Shown one piece after another: positions 42,931-52,102 of a stretch of 64,000 nucleotides of DNA. The number at the start of each line of letters is the position of its first letter. Positions within the stretch are counted from its first letter, which is position 1. The notes beneath the pieces are model-generated. The model saw nothing but the letters and a program-made list of their open reading frames with translations. It did no database searches and was not told where the DNA came from. A program made the translations under genes and the position numbers. The stretch is taken from positions 3,017,001 to 3,081,000 of the forward strand of contig NZ_JAUSZK010000001.1 in assembly GCF_030817495.1 (NCBI RefSeq), in the 5' to 3' direction. This DNA comes from Streptomyces sp. V3I7 (GTDB lineage: Bacteria; Actinomycetota; Actinomycetes; Streptomycetales; Streptomycetaceae).

Positions 42931-44568
42931 GTGAGACAGCAGGCCCGCTCCACCCGCACTTCCCGCACGACCGCCGTACGCGCCGCCGCGCTCGTCGGCT
43001 CGGCGGCGATGGTCGTCCTGGCGCTCCAGAGCGGCGCTGCCGCCACCGCCGCCCCCGAGCGCAGCCCCGGCGCCATCGCCGCCCCGCTCTCCGCCTCCGC
43101 CCGCGCCGCCGCCCTCAAGTCCGCCCAGGACGAGGCCGGTTCGACAGCCGCGAAGCTCGGGCTCGGCGCGCAGGAGAAGCTGGTCGTCCGGGACGTCGTG
43201 AAGGACGCGGACGGCACCGTGCACACCCGCTACGAGCGGACGTACGCCGGACTGCCCGTCCTCGGCGGCGACCTGGTCACCCACTTGTCCAAGAGCGGCG
43301 CGCTCAAGGGCGTGACCAAGGCGGCCAAGGCCCGGATATCCGTGGCGTCGACCGACGCCGCCGTCTCGTCCGCGGCCGCCCGGAAGAGCGCCCTCGGGGC
43401 CGCCGACTCCACCAAGGCGACCGTCACCAGCGCCCGCAAGGTCGTCTGGGCGGCCGGCGCCAAGCCGGTCCTCGCCTACGAGTCCGTCGTCAAGGGCGTC
43501 CAGAAGGACGGCACCCCGAGCGAACTGCACGTCATCACCGACGCCACCACCGGCAAGCAGCTCTACTCGTACGAGGGCATCGACACCGGCACGGGCGCCA
43601 GCGAGTACAGCGGCACCGTCACCCTCGGCACCACCGCCTCCGCGGGCGGCGGCTTCGACCTGATCGACGGCGGCCGCGGTGGCCACAAGACGTACGACCT
43701 GAACGGCGGTACGTCCGGCACCGGCGCCCTCTTCCACGACGCCGACGACGCCTGGGGCGACGGCACCCCGGCCAACCGCCAGACCGCCGGCGTCGACGCC
43801 GCCTACGGCGCCGCCGTCACCTGGGACTTCTACAAGTCCGCCTTCAACCGCAACGGCATCGCGGGCGACGGCAAGGCCGCCTACTCCCGTGTCCACTACG
43901 GCAACGCGTACGTCAACGCGTTCTGGTCGGACAGCTGCTTCTGCATGACGTACGGCGACGGCAACGGCAACGCCCACCCCCTCACCTCGCTCGACGTCGC
44001 CGGACACGAGATGAGCCATGGTCTGACCGCCGCCACGGCCGGCCTCAACTACCGCCGTGAGTCGGGAGGTCTGAACGAAGCGACCTCCGACATCCTCGGG
44101 ACCTCGGTGGAGTTCTACGCCAACAACACCGCCGACCCCGGTGACTACCTCATCGGCGAGAAGATCGACATCTACGGCAACGGCAAGCCCCTGCGCTACA
44201 TGGACCAGCCCAGCAAGGACGGCAACTCCGCCGACTACTGGTCCAAGACGGTCGGAAGCCTCGACGTGCACTACTCCTCGGGCGTCGCCAACCACTTCTT
44301 CTACCTGCTGAGCGAGGGCAGCGGCGCGAAGACGGTCAACGGGGTGGCGTACAACTCCCCGACGTACGACGGCTCCACGGTCACCGGCATCGGCCGGACC
44401 AAGGCGTACCAGATCTGGTACAAGGCCCTGACCACGTACTTCACCTCGTCGACCGACTACGCGGGCGCGCGCACCGGGACGCTCCAGGCGGCGAGCGACC
44501 TGTACGGAGCGGGCAGCGCGGAGTACAACGCGGTGGCGGCGGCCTGGAAGGCCGTGAACGTCAACTGA
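42931..44568 (+). CDS. Secreted M4-family (thermolysin-like) metallopeptidase
   Basis: 545 residues from GTG 42931, RBS GAGGAG. Signal peptide (basic start, AAALVGSAAMVVLALQSGAA) then an FTP/PepSY-type propeptide to about residue 210. In the catalytic domain HEMSH is at 359-363 and the third zinc ligand Glu is at 383 in GLNEATSD, exactly 20 residues on as in thermolysin. The catalytic His lies in VHYSSGVANHFFYLL. It is an extracellular neutral protease, self-processed. Confidence 0.95.
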   Translation: MRQQARSTRTSRTTAVRAAALVGSAAMVVLALQSGAAATAAPERSPGAIAAPLSASARAAALKSAQDEAGSTAAKLGLGAQEKLVVRDVVKDADGTVHTRYERTYAGLPVLGGDLVTHLSKSGALKGVTKAAKARISVASTDAAVSSAAARKSALGAADSTKATVTSARKVVWAAGAKPVLAYESVVKGVQKDGTPSELHVITDATTGKQLYSYEGIDTGTGASEYSGTVTLGTTASAGGGFDLIDGGRGGHKTYDLNGGTSGTGALFHDADDAWGDGTPANRQTAGVDAAYGAAVTWDFYKSAFNRNGIAGDGKAAYSRVHYGNAYVNAFWSDSCFCMTYGDGNGNAHPLTSLDVAGHEMSHGLTAATAGLNYRRESGGLNEATSDILGTSVEFYANNTADPGDYLIGEKIDIYGNGKPLRYMDQPSKDGNSADYWSKTVGSLDVHYSSGVANHFFYLLSEGSGAKTVNGVAYNSPTYDGSTVTGIGRTKAYQIWYKALTTYFTSSTDYAGARTGTLQAASDLYGAGSAEYNAVAAAWKAVNVN

Positions 44569-44608
44569 CCGTACCCGTAAGACATTCGGCCGGGCCGTCC
44601 GTGATCCG

Positions 44609-46003
44609 TCACGGGCGGTCCGGTCTGCCGTCGCCGTACAGCCAGTCGTCCCAGATCCCGCGGAAGTCCTTGTCGGGCGCCGACTTCTCGACGTACGCGG
44701 TGAACTCGGCGGTGCTCGCGTTGCCGTAGCGGTGCTCGGCGACCCAGCCGCGGGCGATGCGGAAGAAGGCGTCGTCGCCGGTCTTCTGCCGGATCTTGTG
44801 CAGGACCATGGCGCCCCGGTGGTAGACGGGATCGTCGGAGATGTGCGCCGCGTCGGTCGGCTCAGCGGGCGGGAAGGCCCACAGGTCGCCGTAGTTCCGC
44901 TCGCCGTGGTCGTAGTACGCCTGGAACGTCTGCTCGGCGCTGCGCCCGCCGTGGTCCTCCCGCCACAGCCACTCCGCGTACGTCGCGAAGCCCTCGCTGA
45001 GCCAGATGTCCCGCCAGGTCCTGGGGGTGACCGAGTCGCCGTACCACTCGTGGGCGAGTTCGTGGACGACGAGGAGGGTGTCGGGGGCGCCGGGGAAGAC
45101 AGGGCGGCTCTGGGTCTCCAGCGCGTAGTCCGCGTCCCCGCCGCGCTCGACGATCGCGCCGGTGGAGGCGAAGGGATAGGGGCCGAACTTCTTCTCCGAC
45201 CAGGCGAGGATCTCGGGGATCCGCGCCAGCGCCGTCCTGCTCGCGCTGCTCTGCGTCGGGTCGACGGCCGTGTACACCGGCAGCCCGTCGGGCGTCCTGG
45301 AGCGCGTGACGTCGAAGCGGCCGACGGCGACCGTGGCGAGGTAACTGGCCATCGGCCGGCCGGTGTGCCAGGTGAAGGACGTCCGCCCGCCGGAGTCGGT
45401 CCGCCGCGTCAACTCCCCGTTGGACACGGCCTCCAGACCCTTGGGCACGCTCACCGTGATGTCGTACGTCGCCTTGTCGGAGGGGTGGTTGTTGCCCGGG
45501 AACCAGGCCATCGACCCGACGGGCTGCCCGAGGGCCACCGCCCCGTCCGCCGTGCGCAGCCAGCCCTCGCGGGAGCCGTCGGTGTCGGTGATCGTCCTCG
45601 GCACACCGGCGTAGCGCACGGTGGTGCGGAAGGTCTGCCCTGTGTCCAGGTCGCGTTTCGGGCGGACGGTCAGTTCCTGCCCGGCCCGGTTCCAGCGCGC
45701 GTCGTCGCCGTCGACACGGACCGACTCGACGTCCAGGCCCTCGAGGTCGAGGTCGAAGGCGGACATGTCCTGGGTGGCACGGGCGGTGATCACCGCCTCG
45801 CCGGTGAGGTGGTGGGTGTCCGGGGTGTAGGAGAGGTCCAGGTCGTAGTGGGTGACGTCGTAGCCGCCGTTGCCCGCCTTGGGGAAGTACGGATCGTGCA
45901 CGCCCGCACCGCCGGGAGTCCCGTACACCCCCGAGGCGCACCCCGTGAGCGTGAACGCGAGCAGCAGGGCCGCGGGCGGCACAAGGCGCGCGGATCTGGA
46001 CAT
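44609..46003 (-). CDS. M1-family metallopeptidase, lipoprotein
   Basis: 464 residues from ATG 46003. Lipobox LTGC at about 19-22, so membrane-anchored outside the cell. N-terminal beta domain (residues 45-230), then the catalytic domain with HELAHEWYGD (zinc and Glu) and WLSEGFATYAEWLW (third ligand). The exopeptidase GAMEN motif is replaced by a region reading ADYALETQ, as in many short bacterial M1 homologues. It lacks the long C-terminal helical domain of full PepN. Convergent with the M4 protease gene. Confidence 0.92.
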   Translation of the reverse strand: MSRSARLVPPAALLLAFTLTGCASGVYGTPGGAGVHDPYFPKAGNGGYDVTHYDLDLSYTPDTHHLTGEAVITARATQDMSAFDLDLEGLDVESVRVDGDDARWNRAGQELTVRPKRDLDTGQTFRTTVRYAGVPRTITDTDGSREGWLRTADGAVALGQPVGSMAWFPGNNHPSDKATYDITVSVPKGLEAVSNGELTRRTDSGGRTSFTWHTGRPMASYLATVAVGRFDVTRSRTPDGLPVYTAVDPTQSSASRTALARIPEILAWSEKKFGPYPFASTGAIVERGGDADYALETQSRPVFPGAPDTLLVVHELAHEWYGDSVTPRTWRDIWLSEGFATYAEWLWREDHGGRSAEQTFQAYYDHGERNYGDLWAFPPAEPTDAAHISDDPVYHRGAMVLHKIRQKTGDDAFFRIARGWVAEHRYGNASTAEFTAYVEKSAPDKDFRGIWDDWLYGDGRPDRP

Positions 46004-46016
46004 GTCAGCAATCCTA

Positions 46017-46081
46017 GGGCGCGGGCCCGGCCACCGCGCGGGAGCGAGAGGGCGCGGGCCCGGCCACCGCGCGGGAGCGAG
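46017..46081. repeat. 33-bp tandem duplication
   Basis: A 32-base segment containing GCGGGCCCGGCCACCGCGCG occurs at 46017-46048 and again at 46050-46081. It lies between the divergent M1 peptidase and the hypothetical gene, so it may alter their promoters. Confidence 0.9.
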
Positions 46082-46110
46082 GGCCCCCCGCGCGTGACAC
46101 CATCTCGTAC

Positions 46111-46611
46111 GTGCTCGACATCGGTTACGCCCTCTCCAACCGCTTCCCGGACCCGCCGCAGACGGACTACCGGCGTGCGGACGTGCGTGCCCTGCGGCAC
46201 GACCTGTTCTGCGGGGACGTCTACCTCGCGGAGACCAAGTCCGACCGGGAGTTGTCCACAGCCTGGGGATGGGTGCCGGTGCTCGACTTCGCGTGGGCGC
46301 TGTGCGACATCGTGGAACAGCTGGACCAGGACCCGGCGGGCTCCCGCGCCTCCCGGCCGCAGCGGGCGGAGCTGGACTTCACCGAGTCGACCGACCGCAT
46401 GCTCTTCGAGCGCCGCTTCGGGTGGGTGGACGTCGAGGCCGACTGGATGCCCGCCGAGGAGCCCCCGCTCACCTTCTCCCACGCCGAGCTGCGCCGCGAG
46501 GCGCGGGACTTCCTGCACGACGTGATCGCCGACCTGACCGACATGCACGAGGGCCTCGCGGACAACCCGGCGATCTGGGCCCTCCAGGCCCGCTTCCCGC
46601 GCGTGCCGTGA
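46111..46611 (+). CDS. Conserved hypothetical protein, 166 aa
   Basis: GTG start 46111. Acidic protein (MLDIGYALSNRFPDPP; LFCGDVYLAETKSDRELSTAWGWVPVLDFAWAL; LFERRFGWVDVEADWMP; an ARDFLHDVIADLTDMHEGLADNP helix). It looks like a family widespread in streptomycetes, but I cannot name it. Possible immunity-type or regulatory protein; no motif supports either. Confidence 0.7.
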   Translation: MLDIGYALSNRFPDPPQTDYRRADVRALRHDLFCGDVYLAETKSDRELSTAWGWVPVLDFAWALCDIVEQLDQDPAGSRASRPQRAELDFTESTDRMLFERRFGWVDVEADWMPAEEPPLTFSHAELRREARDFLHDVIADLTDMHEGLADNPAIWALQARFPRVP

Positions 46612-46707
46612 CGGAGGGCGCGCCGGCGGTTCGCGGCCGGGCAGGCCCGCGTCCTGGGCGCGCGGCTGACCTTCCGCAACGCCCGGCCCGCCGACGCCCC
46701 CAGCGCC

Positions 46708-47397
46708 TCACTCCACCCGGATCCCCAGCGCGCCCGCCAGCGCCGGGGCCAGGTCGAGCAGTTGGGCGGGGCTGACCACCGCCCCCGCCAGCCGCTCCAC
46801 GCCCCGTGCGATCTCCAGCGGCGCGGCGCCTCGCAGGTCCACGTCCGTGAGCGTCGCCCCGCCGAGGTCCGCCCCCTTCACCGCGCAGTCGGCGAACTCG
46901 ACCCGCTCCAGGCGCGCGCCCGCGAAGTCCGGCTCGAGAAGGACGCAGCCCTCGAAGACGACGTCCTTCAGCCGCGCCTTGCGCAGGTTCAGGTAGTCGA
47001 TCTTGCCGCCGCGGATGAGCACCCGCTCCAGCACGGCCCCGTGCAACTGCGTGCCGCCGAGGCGGGCGTCGGTCAGCTCGACATCGCGCAGGGTGGCCCC
47101 GGCGAGGTCGGTGCCGACGCCGCGTACGCCGGTGAGCACGGTGTCGAGGAAGCGCGCGTCGCGCAGCCGGGTCTCGTCCAGCACGCAGTCCACCAGCGCG
47201 CAGTCCATGAAGCGCGCGCCCGCCCCGCCCTGCCCGGCGAGGTCCGCGTCCCGGAACTCCACGCCGTCGTAGTCCCCGTCCGGCTCCAGTTCCCGCCCGC
47301 CGTACGGCTCCAGCGCGGGCAGCCGCACCTCCGGTCGCCGTGCCGCCCGCCGCGTCCTGGCCCCTCCGGCTGCGCCGGTCCGTGTCGTCCTCACCAT
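46708..47397 (-). CDS. Pentapeptide-repeat protein
   Basis: 229 residues from ATG 47397; an upstream ATG 47454 would add 19. Residues 45-200 are A(D/N)LXX-type repeats (FRDADLAG, ATLRDVELTDARLGGTQLHGAVLE, LNLRKARLKDVVFEG, GADLGGATLTDVDLRGA), forming a right-handed beta-helix. Related proteins such as MfpA and Qnr mimic DNA and protect gyrase; nothing here proves that role. Divergent from an MFS exporter gene, 71 bp apart. Confidence 0.88.
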   Translation of the reverse strand: MVRTTRTGAAGGARTRRAARRPEVRLPALEPYGGRELEPDGDYDGVEFRDADLAGQGGAGARFMDCALVDCVLDETRLRDARFLDTVLTGVRGVGTDLAGATLRDVELTDARLGGTQLHGAVLERVLIRGGKIDYLNLRKARLKDVVFEGCVLLEPDFAGARLERVEFADCAVKGADLGGATLTDVDLRGAAPLEIARGVERLAGAVVSPAQLLDLAPALAGALGIRVE

Positions 47398-47468
47398 GCC
47401 GTCATGCTGCACCCCGGCACTGACAGTCCCGGGATGCGATGCCTGCCGATCCATGGTCTTCTGACCGA

Positions 47469-48974
47469 ATGAGTCTCACCCGAAAAGGTGAACCCTCTGT
47501 GCCCTGCGCAACGGCCGGACACCGCCGCTGGTGGGGACTGGTGATCATCGCCCTCGCCCAGCTGATGGTGGTCCTGGACGCGACGATCGTGAACATCGCG
47601 CTCCCCTCCGCCCAACGCGCCCTCGGCATGACGGACGGCAACCGGCAGTGGGTGATCACGGCCTACACACTCGCCTTCGGCGGCCTGCTCCTGCTCGGCG
47701 GCCGGGTCGCCGACCTGGTGGGCCGAAAACGCACCTTCGTCTTCGGACTGATCGGCTTCGCGGCCGCCTCCGCGCTGGGCGGCGCGGCCACCGGCCCGGC
47801 GATGCTGTTCGGCGCCCGCGCCCTGCAGGGCGCCTTCGCCGCCGTCCTCGCGCCCTCCGCCCTGAGTCTGCTGACCACGACCTTCACCGACCCGCGGGAG
47901 CGCGGGAAGGCCTTCGGTGTCTACGGCGCCCTCGCGGGCAGCGGTTCGGCGATCGGCTTCGTCCTCGGCGGCCTGCTCACCGAATACCTCAACTGGCGCT
48001 GGTGCCTGTACGTCAACGTCCCCATCGCGGCCGTCGCGGTGTGCGGTGCCTTCGCCCTGCTCCACGACCGGCCCGGCCACGCGGACGCGCGACTCGACGC
48101 ACGCGGCGCGGTGCTCGGCTGCGGCGGACTCGTCGCGATCGTCTACGGCTTCAGCGAGGCGGAGCCGCGCGGCTGGACCGACCCCGCGGTGCTGGCGCTG
48201 CTCGCCGCTGGCGTACTGCTGCTCGCCGCCTTCGCCCGGTGGCAGGCCCGCGCTCCGATGCCGCTGCTCCCGCCGCACATCGTCCGGGACCGCACCCGCG
48301 CGGGCTGCTTCCTGACCATGGGGCTCGCCGTCATGGGCATGTTCGGCCTGTTCCTGTTCCTGACCTATTACCTCCAGGTCGTCCTGGGCTACTCGCCGGT
48401 GCGCACGGGGCTGGCCTTCCTCCCCCTCACCGCGTCGATCATCATCGGCTCGACCCAGATATCCGCCCGGCTGCTGCGACGCGTCGCCCCGCGCGTGCTC
48501 ATGGTCCCCGGCCTGCTCCTCGCGGCGACCGGCATGCTGATCCTCACCGGCATGACGGTGCACTCCTCGTACGCCTCCGACATCCTGCCCGGCCTGATCC
48601 TGCTGGGCCTCGGCATGGGGACGACGTTCATGCCGGTCTTCGCCACGGCCACCGCGGGCATCGCCCCGCGCGACTCCGGTGTCACCTCGGCGACCGTGAA
48701 CACGGCGCAGCAGGTGGGCGCCTCGATCGGTACGGCCCTGCTCAACACGATCGCCACCACCAGCAGCACCGCCTACATCGCCGCCCACCTGCACTCCCCC
48801 GCCCAGCGGGCGGCCGTGGTCCCGGTCGGCGTCGTGCACGGCTACACGGTCGCGATGTGGTGGGCGGCCGGCCTGCTGCTCCTCGCGGCCCTGACCGCGG
48901 CGCTGCTGGTCCGGGCGAAGGCGCCGGGCCCCAGCGCCCCGGCCGAGGCCCCGGTGCCCGAGTCAGTGGGCTGA
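47469..48974 (+). CDS. MFS transporter, DHA2 (14-helix) drug:H+ antiporter
   Basis: 501 residues from ATG 47469. Motif C-like and motif A: LAQLMVVLDATIVNIALPSAQ, GGRVADLVGRKRTF, WRWCLYVNVPIA. Fourteen hydrophobic segments. A typical EmrB/QacA-family exporter; substrate unknown. No TetR gene is beside it. The end overlaps the convergent GNAT gene by 12 bp. Confidence 0.92.
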   Translation: MSLTRKGEPSVPCATAGHRRWWGLVIIALAQLMVVLDATIVNIALPSAQRALGMTDGNRQWVITAYTLAFGGLLLLGGRVADLVGRKRTFVFGLIGFAAASALGGAATGPAMLFGARALQGAFAAVLAPSALSLLTTTFTDPRERGKAFGVYGALAGSGSAIGFVLGGLLTEYLNWRWCLYVNVPIAAVAVCGAFALLHDRPGHADARLDARGAVLGCGGLVAIVYGFSEAEPRGWTDPAVLALLAAGVLLLAAFARWQARAPMPLLPPHIVRDRTRAGCFLTMGLAVMGMFGLFLFLTYYLQVVLGYSPVRTGLAFLPLTASIIIGSTQISARLLRRVAPRVLMVPGLLLAATGMLILTGMTVHSSYASDILPGLILLGLGMGTTFMPVFATATAGIAPRDSGVTSATVNTAQQVGASIGTALLNTIATTSSTAYIAAHLHSPAQRAAVVPVGVVHGYTVAMWWAAGLLLLAALTAALLVRAKAPGPSAPAEAPVPESVG

Positions 48975-49445
48975 GCGGCCCAGCTCCGCCAGCGGCCCGT
49001 CGGTGAGCCGGTACACCGTCCACTCGTCCTGCGGGCGGGCGCCGAGGGACTCGTAGAAGCCGATCGCGGGCCGGTTCCAGTTCAGCACCGACCACTCCAG
49101 CCGCTCGTACCCGCGCTCGACGCAGATCCGCGCCAGCCCGGCGAGCAGCGCCCGCCCGTGCCCGCCGCCGCGCGCCTCGGGCCGGACGTACAGGTCCTCC
49201 AGATAGATCCCGTGCACCCCGCGCCAGGTGGAGAAGTTAAGGAACCACAGCGCGAACCCGACCGGCTCCCCGCTCCCCTCCTCCACCGCCAGGTGCGCGA
49301 AAGCCGCCGGCCGCGTGCCGAACAGCGCCTCCCGCAACTGCTCCTCGCCCGCCCGGGCCTCGTCCAAGGCCTTCTCGTACTCGGCCAGTTCACGGATCAG
49401 GGCATGGATGACGGGAACGTCGACGGGCGTCGCGGCACGAATCAT
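48963..49445 (-). CDS. GNAT-family N-acetyltransferase (diamine-acetyltransferase-like)
   Basis: 160 residues from ATG 49445. The sequence IRAATPVDVPVIHALIRELAEYE and IYLEDLYVRPEARGGGHGRALLAGLA resembles spermidine/spermine acetyltransferases, and VLNWNRPAIGFYESLGA closes the fold. Cytosolic. Substrate inferred only from family likeness. Confidence 0.88.
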   Translation of the reverse strand: MIRAATPVDVPVIHALIRELAEYEKALDEARAGEEQLREALFGTRPAAFAHLAVEEGSGEPVGFALWFLNFSTWRGVHGIYLEDLYVRPEARGGGHGRALLAGLARICVERGYERLEWSVLNWNRPAIGFYESLGARPQDEWTVYRLTDGPLAELGRSAH

Positions 49446-49446
49446 G

Positions 49447-49479
49447 AGGGGGAGGGTAGCCAGTGGCTCCCCTCCCCCT
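49447..49479 (-). terminator. Hairpin between the GNAT gene and the secreted remnant
   Basis: AGGGGGAGGGTAGCC and GGCTCCCCTCCCCCT pair at 14 of 15 positions with a 3-base loop. It is downstream of the remnant at 49501 on the minus strand. Confidence 0.6.
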
Positions 49480-49500
49480 GTCACCCGGTGTCCGGCCGGA

Positions 49501-49888
49501 TCAGGCGACGACCACGCCGGTCGGCGCGCTCAGCGCGAAGCCCTCCTTGTAGCCGGTGCGATGGGCGGTCACCTTCACGGTGATCTTCTTGCCCTTCTGG
49601 GCCGTCGTCAGCGCCACCGCGGACTTCGAGGCGCGGGGGATGGCCTTGCCGTCCGCGTACCACTGGTACGAGTACCAGCTACGGCGCGAGGGCGAGCGGG
49701 GCACACGGCGGATCGTCGGCGCGCGCCGGCGCGGCCCCGGTCAGGGATGTCAGTGAGGTGAGCAGCGAGACGAGTACGGCGACTGCGGTGAGCCGCCCGG
49801 GTCTCGCCGCCGTACTGGAGTCGCCGGACAACGGATCCCCCTGGATCAACGGACGTTGGTGCGATGTTCGCACACAGGTGGGACACAT
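49501..49888 (-). pseudogene. Secreted protein remnant: signal peptide plus last repeat domain
   Basis: From 49888 the minus strand encodes a signal peptide (TAVAVLVSLLTSLTSLTGAAPARA, given as its core) and a few mature residues. The frame then breaks near 49690. The next frame continues SYQWYADGKAIPRASKS, LTTAQKGKKITVKVTAHRTG and ends at TGA/stop 49501. That C-terminal part is the repeat domain found at the ends of large streptomycete secreted hydrolases. The middle, hundreds of residues, is missing, so this is a deletion remnant. Confidence 0.7.
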
Positions 49889-49922
49889 GACCCGCGAGTT
49901 CGGTTGTCGTCCGCCGTCCGTC

Positions 49923-50120
49923 TCAGTGCCGTCCCGTCACCCGGTCCGCGATCCGCGCCAGCCGGGAGGGCTCCGCGCTCGGGTGGAGGTGTTCGCGGTG
50001 GTCGGCGGTGCGGTAGGCGGCGTAGAGGGCGTGGACGCCCAGCCAGCGCAGCGGTTCGGGCTCCCACTTGCGGACCTTGGAGATGCCGCCGTTGACGACC
50101 CCGCTCACCGCGCTGCTCAT
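49923..50120 (-). CDS. Small hypothetical protein, 65 aa
   Basis: ATG 50120 to stop 49923. Helical and basic: SAVSGVVNGGISKVRKWEP, WLGVHALYAAYRTADHRE, RLARIADRVTGRH. It starts 9 bp downstream of the rhomboid-like stop on the same strand, so it is probably its operon partner. No family recognised. Confidence 0.65.
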   Translation of the reverse strand: MSSAVSGVVNGGISKVRKWEPEPLRWLGVHALYAAYRTADHREHLHPSAEPSRLARIADRVTGRH

Positions 50121-50129
50121 GCGCGGACG

Positions 50130-50798
50130 TCAACCCCTGAGCGCGGCCAGTGTCTCTCTCGGGTCCCAGGTTCTTCCCCGCCCGCGGACCAGCGGCAGGC
50201 AGGCGAGTCCGATCAGCACCGAGATGAAGTGCCCGAAGTCGGTGAAGGTGGGCCCGCTGGTGAGCGGCAGCCCGAACAGCACCAGCACCACGGCGAGATA
50301 CGGATAGCGCCAGGGCGCCGCGATCCGGTAGGCGAGCACCCCGACCACGCCACCGAGCGCATAACTCACGCCGATGTCGAGGGAGTTGACCGCCGAGGGC
50401 GGCGCCATCCCGTCCTGGATCGCGAGCAGCAGCGCGAGTTCGCTGATCAGCGTGGCCAGCACATGCGCGGCCGCGCACACCGCGAGCCAGCGCACCGTGC
50501 CCATCCAGCGCTCGGCCTGGGCATGGAAGACGCTGTACAGCACGGCGTACGGCAGCCAGCGCCCGCCGTCCGTCCACATCGCGCTGGTGATGAGCACCCG
50601 CACCGGGTTCTGCGACAGCTCGTGGATGTTGGTCGACCGCTGCCGCAGGAACTCCCGCTCGAACCCGGGCGACATGTGGTGCAGGGCGACGGTCGTGACG
50701 AAGAGGATCAGCAGCCAGACGTACGTCCCCGGCGCGCTGCGCACATAACCGGCCGCGGCCCTGAGCAAGCGCCGGCCACCTCGGATGACCCCGTTCAC
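50130..50798 (-). CDS. Rhomboid-like membrane protein
   Basis: 222 residues from GTG 50798. Six hydrophobic helices. The fourth contains GVSYALGGVVG, which aligns with the rhomboid GxSG-x-x-x-G active-site helix (Ser kept, following Gly changed to Tyr). The sixth contains DFGHFISVLIG, matching the catalytic His helix. This is the actinobacterial rhomboid-like type; whether it still cleaves peptides is uncertain. Probably cotranscribed with the 65-aa gene downstream. Confidence 0.82.
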   Translation of the reverse strand: MNGVIRGGRRLLRAAAGYVRSAPGTYVWLLILFVTTVALHHMSPGFEREFLRQRSTNIHELSQNPVRVLITSAMWTDGGRWLPYAVLYSVFHAQAERWMGTVRWLAVCAAAHVLATLISELALLLAIQDGMAPPSAVNSLDIGVSYALGGVVGVLAYRIAAPWRYPYLAVVLVLFGLPLTSGPTFTDFGHFISVLIGLACLPLVRGRGRTWDPRETLAALRG

Positions 50799-50991
50799 AT
50801 CCGCCAGTATGGTCGGAAAGCTGATCAAAGTGCCCGGCGAACTGGCCGCCTCACAGGAAAGGTGGGGCGGGGCGGCGGGCACGGCGCGTGCGCGTTGCTC
50901 CGGAAGCCCGGGACTCCCGGGACTCCCGGGACACGCCACCGAACGGACCATCCGGGCGGTGCGCGGCCCTTCGGGCCGTAGCGTACAGAAT

Positions 50992-52056
50992 ATGACGAAA
51001 TGCCATATCGCGTACCTCGCGTGCACCGCGGTGGTCCTCGGGGCGGGGCTGGGGGCCGCGCCGCCGGTCGCCGCCCACCACCACACCCATCTCGTCCGTC
51101 CCGGGCAGTCGATCCAGAAGGCGGTGGACGCGGCGAAGGCCGGTGACACCGTGCTCCTGGCGGCCGGCACCTTCCGCGAGAGCGTGAAGGTGACCACCCC
51201 CGGGCTGACCCTGCGCGGCGCGGGATCGCGCACCGTGCTCAAGCCGAGCACCAAGAAGGTCACCGGCAGCTGCGCCAAGAACGGCAACGGCATCTGCGTG
51301 CTCGGGACCAAGAAGCGCGACATCAAGGACGTCACCGTCGCCGATCTGAAGGTCACCGGGTTCAGCCACGCCGGCGTGTTCGGCATGGCCACCGACCGGA
51401 TGACCGTGCGGGGCGTGACCGCCGCGAAGAACGGGGTCTGGGGCATCGCCCAGGAGCGCTCCGTGCGGGGCGTGATCAAGTCCAACCACGCCCGGAACAA
51501 CGGTGACGCGGGCATCTTCCTCGCCAACACCATCACGGAGGAGGCGGGCGCCCAGGACACGCGGGGCACCCTCGTCGCGAAGAACCGCCTGGAAGGCAAC
51601 CGGACCGGCGTCACCGTACGGCGCCTGCGCGGGCTCACCGTCGACGACAACTACCTCACCGGCAACTGCGCCGCCGTGTTCGTCGTCGGCGACGAGAACA
51701 AGCCGAAGGCCGGCGCGCTGACCGTCCGCGACAACTGGATGGACCGCAACAACAAGTACTGCCCGAAGACCGCCCGGCTGCCCGCGATCCAGGGCTCCGG
51801 CATCGTGCTGACCGGCGCCGAGGACACCCTGGTGACCCGCAACCTCGTCACCGGCAACGCGGGCAAGTCGCCGCTGTCGGGCGGGATCGTCCTGTTCAAG
51901 AGCATGGTGGGCGCCACCAGCGAGCGGAACAGGATCACCGGCAACGTGCTGCGCGACAACGCCCCCGCCGACCTCGTGAACAACGAGAAGGCCAAGAGCG
52001 CCAACACGTTCACCCACAACAGCTGCCGCACCTCCAAGCCCGCGGGACTGTGCTGA
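50992..52056 (+). CDS. Secreted right-handed parallel beta-helix protein
   Basis: 354 residues from ATG 50992; no clear RBS. Signal peptide (CTAVVLGAGLGAAPPVAA) then a DUF1565-like opening (VRPGQSIQKAVDAAKAGDTVLLAAGTFRE, in part) and about ten helical coils (GLTLRGAGSRTVL, GVTAAKNGVWGIAQ, NNGDAGIFLAN, SGIVLTGAEDTLVTRN). Four cysteines could form two disulfides. Similar proteins are polysaccharide lyases or NosD-like, but I see no catalytic cluster. Confidence 0.85.
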   Translation: MTKCHIAYLACTAVVLGAGLGAAPPVAAHHHTHLVRPGQSIQKAVDAAKAGDTVLLAAGTFRESVKVTTPGLTLRGAGSRTVLKPSTKKVTGSCAKNGNGICVLGTKKRDIKDVTVADLKVTGFSHAGVFGMATDRMTVRGVTAAKNGVWGIAQERSVRGVIKSNHARNNGDAGIFLANTITEEAGAQDTRGTLVAKNRLEGNRTGVTVRRLRGLTVDDNYLTGNCAAVFVVGDENKPKAGALTVRDNWMDRNNKYCPKTARLPAIQGSGIVLTGAEDTLVTRNLVTGNAGKSPLSGGIVLFKSMVGATSERNRITGNVLRDNAPADLVNNEKAKSANTFTHNSCRTSKPAGLC

Positions 52057-52102
52057 CCCGCACGCGGACCGAGAAGGCCAACGTCAGGAAGGAAGGCGGG
52101 AC

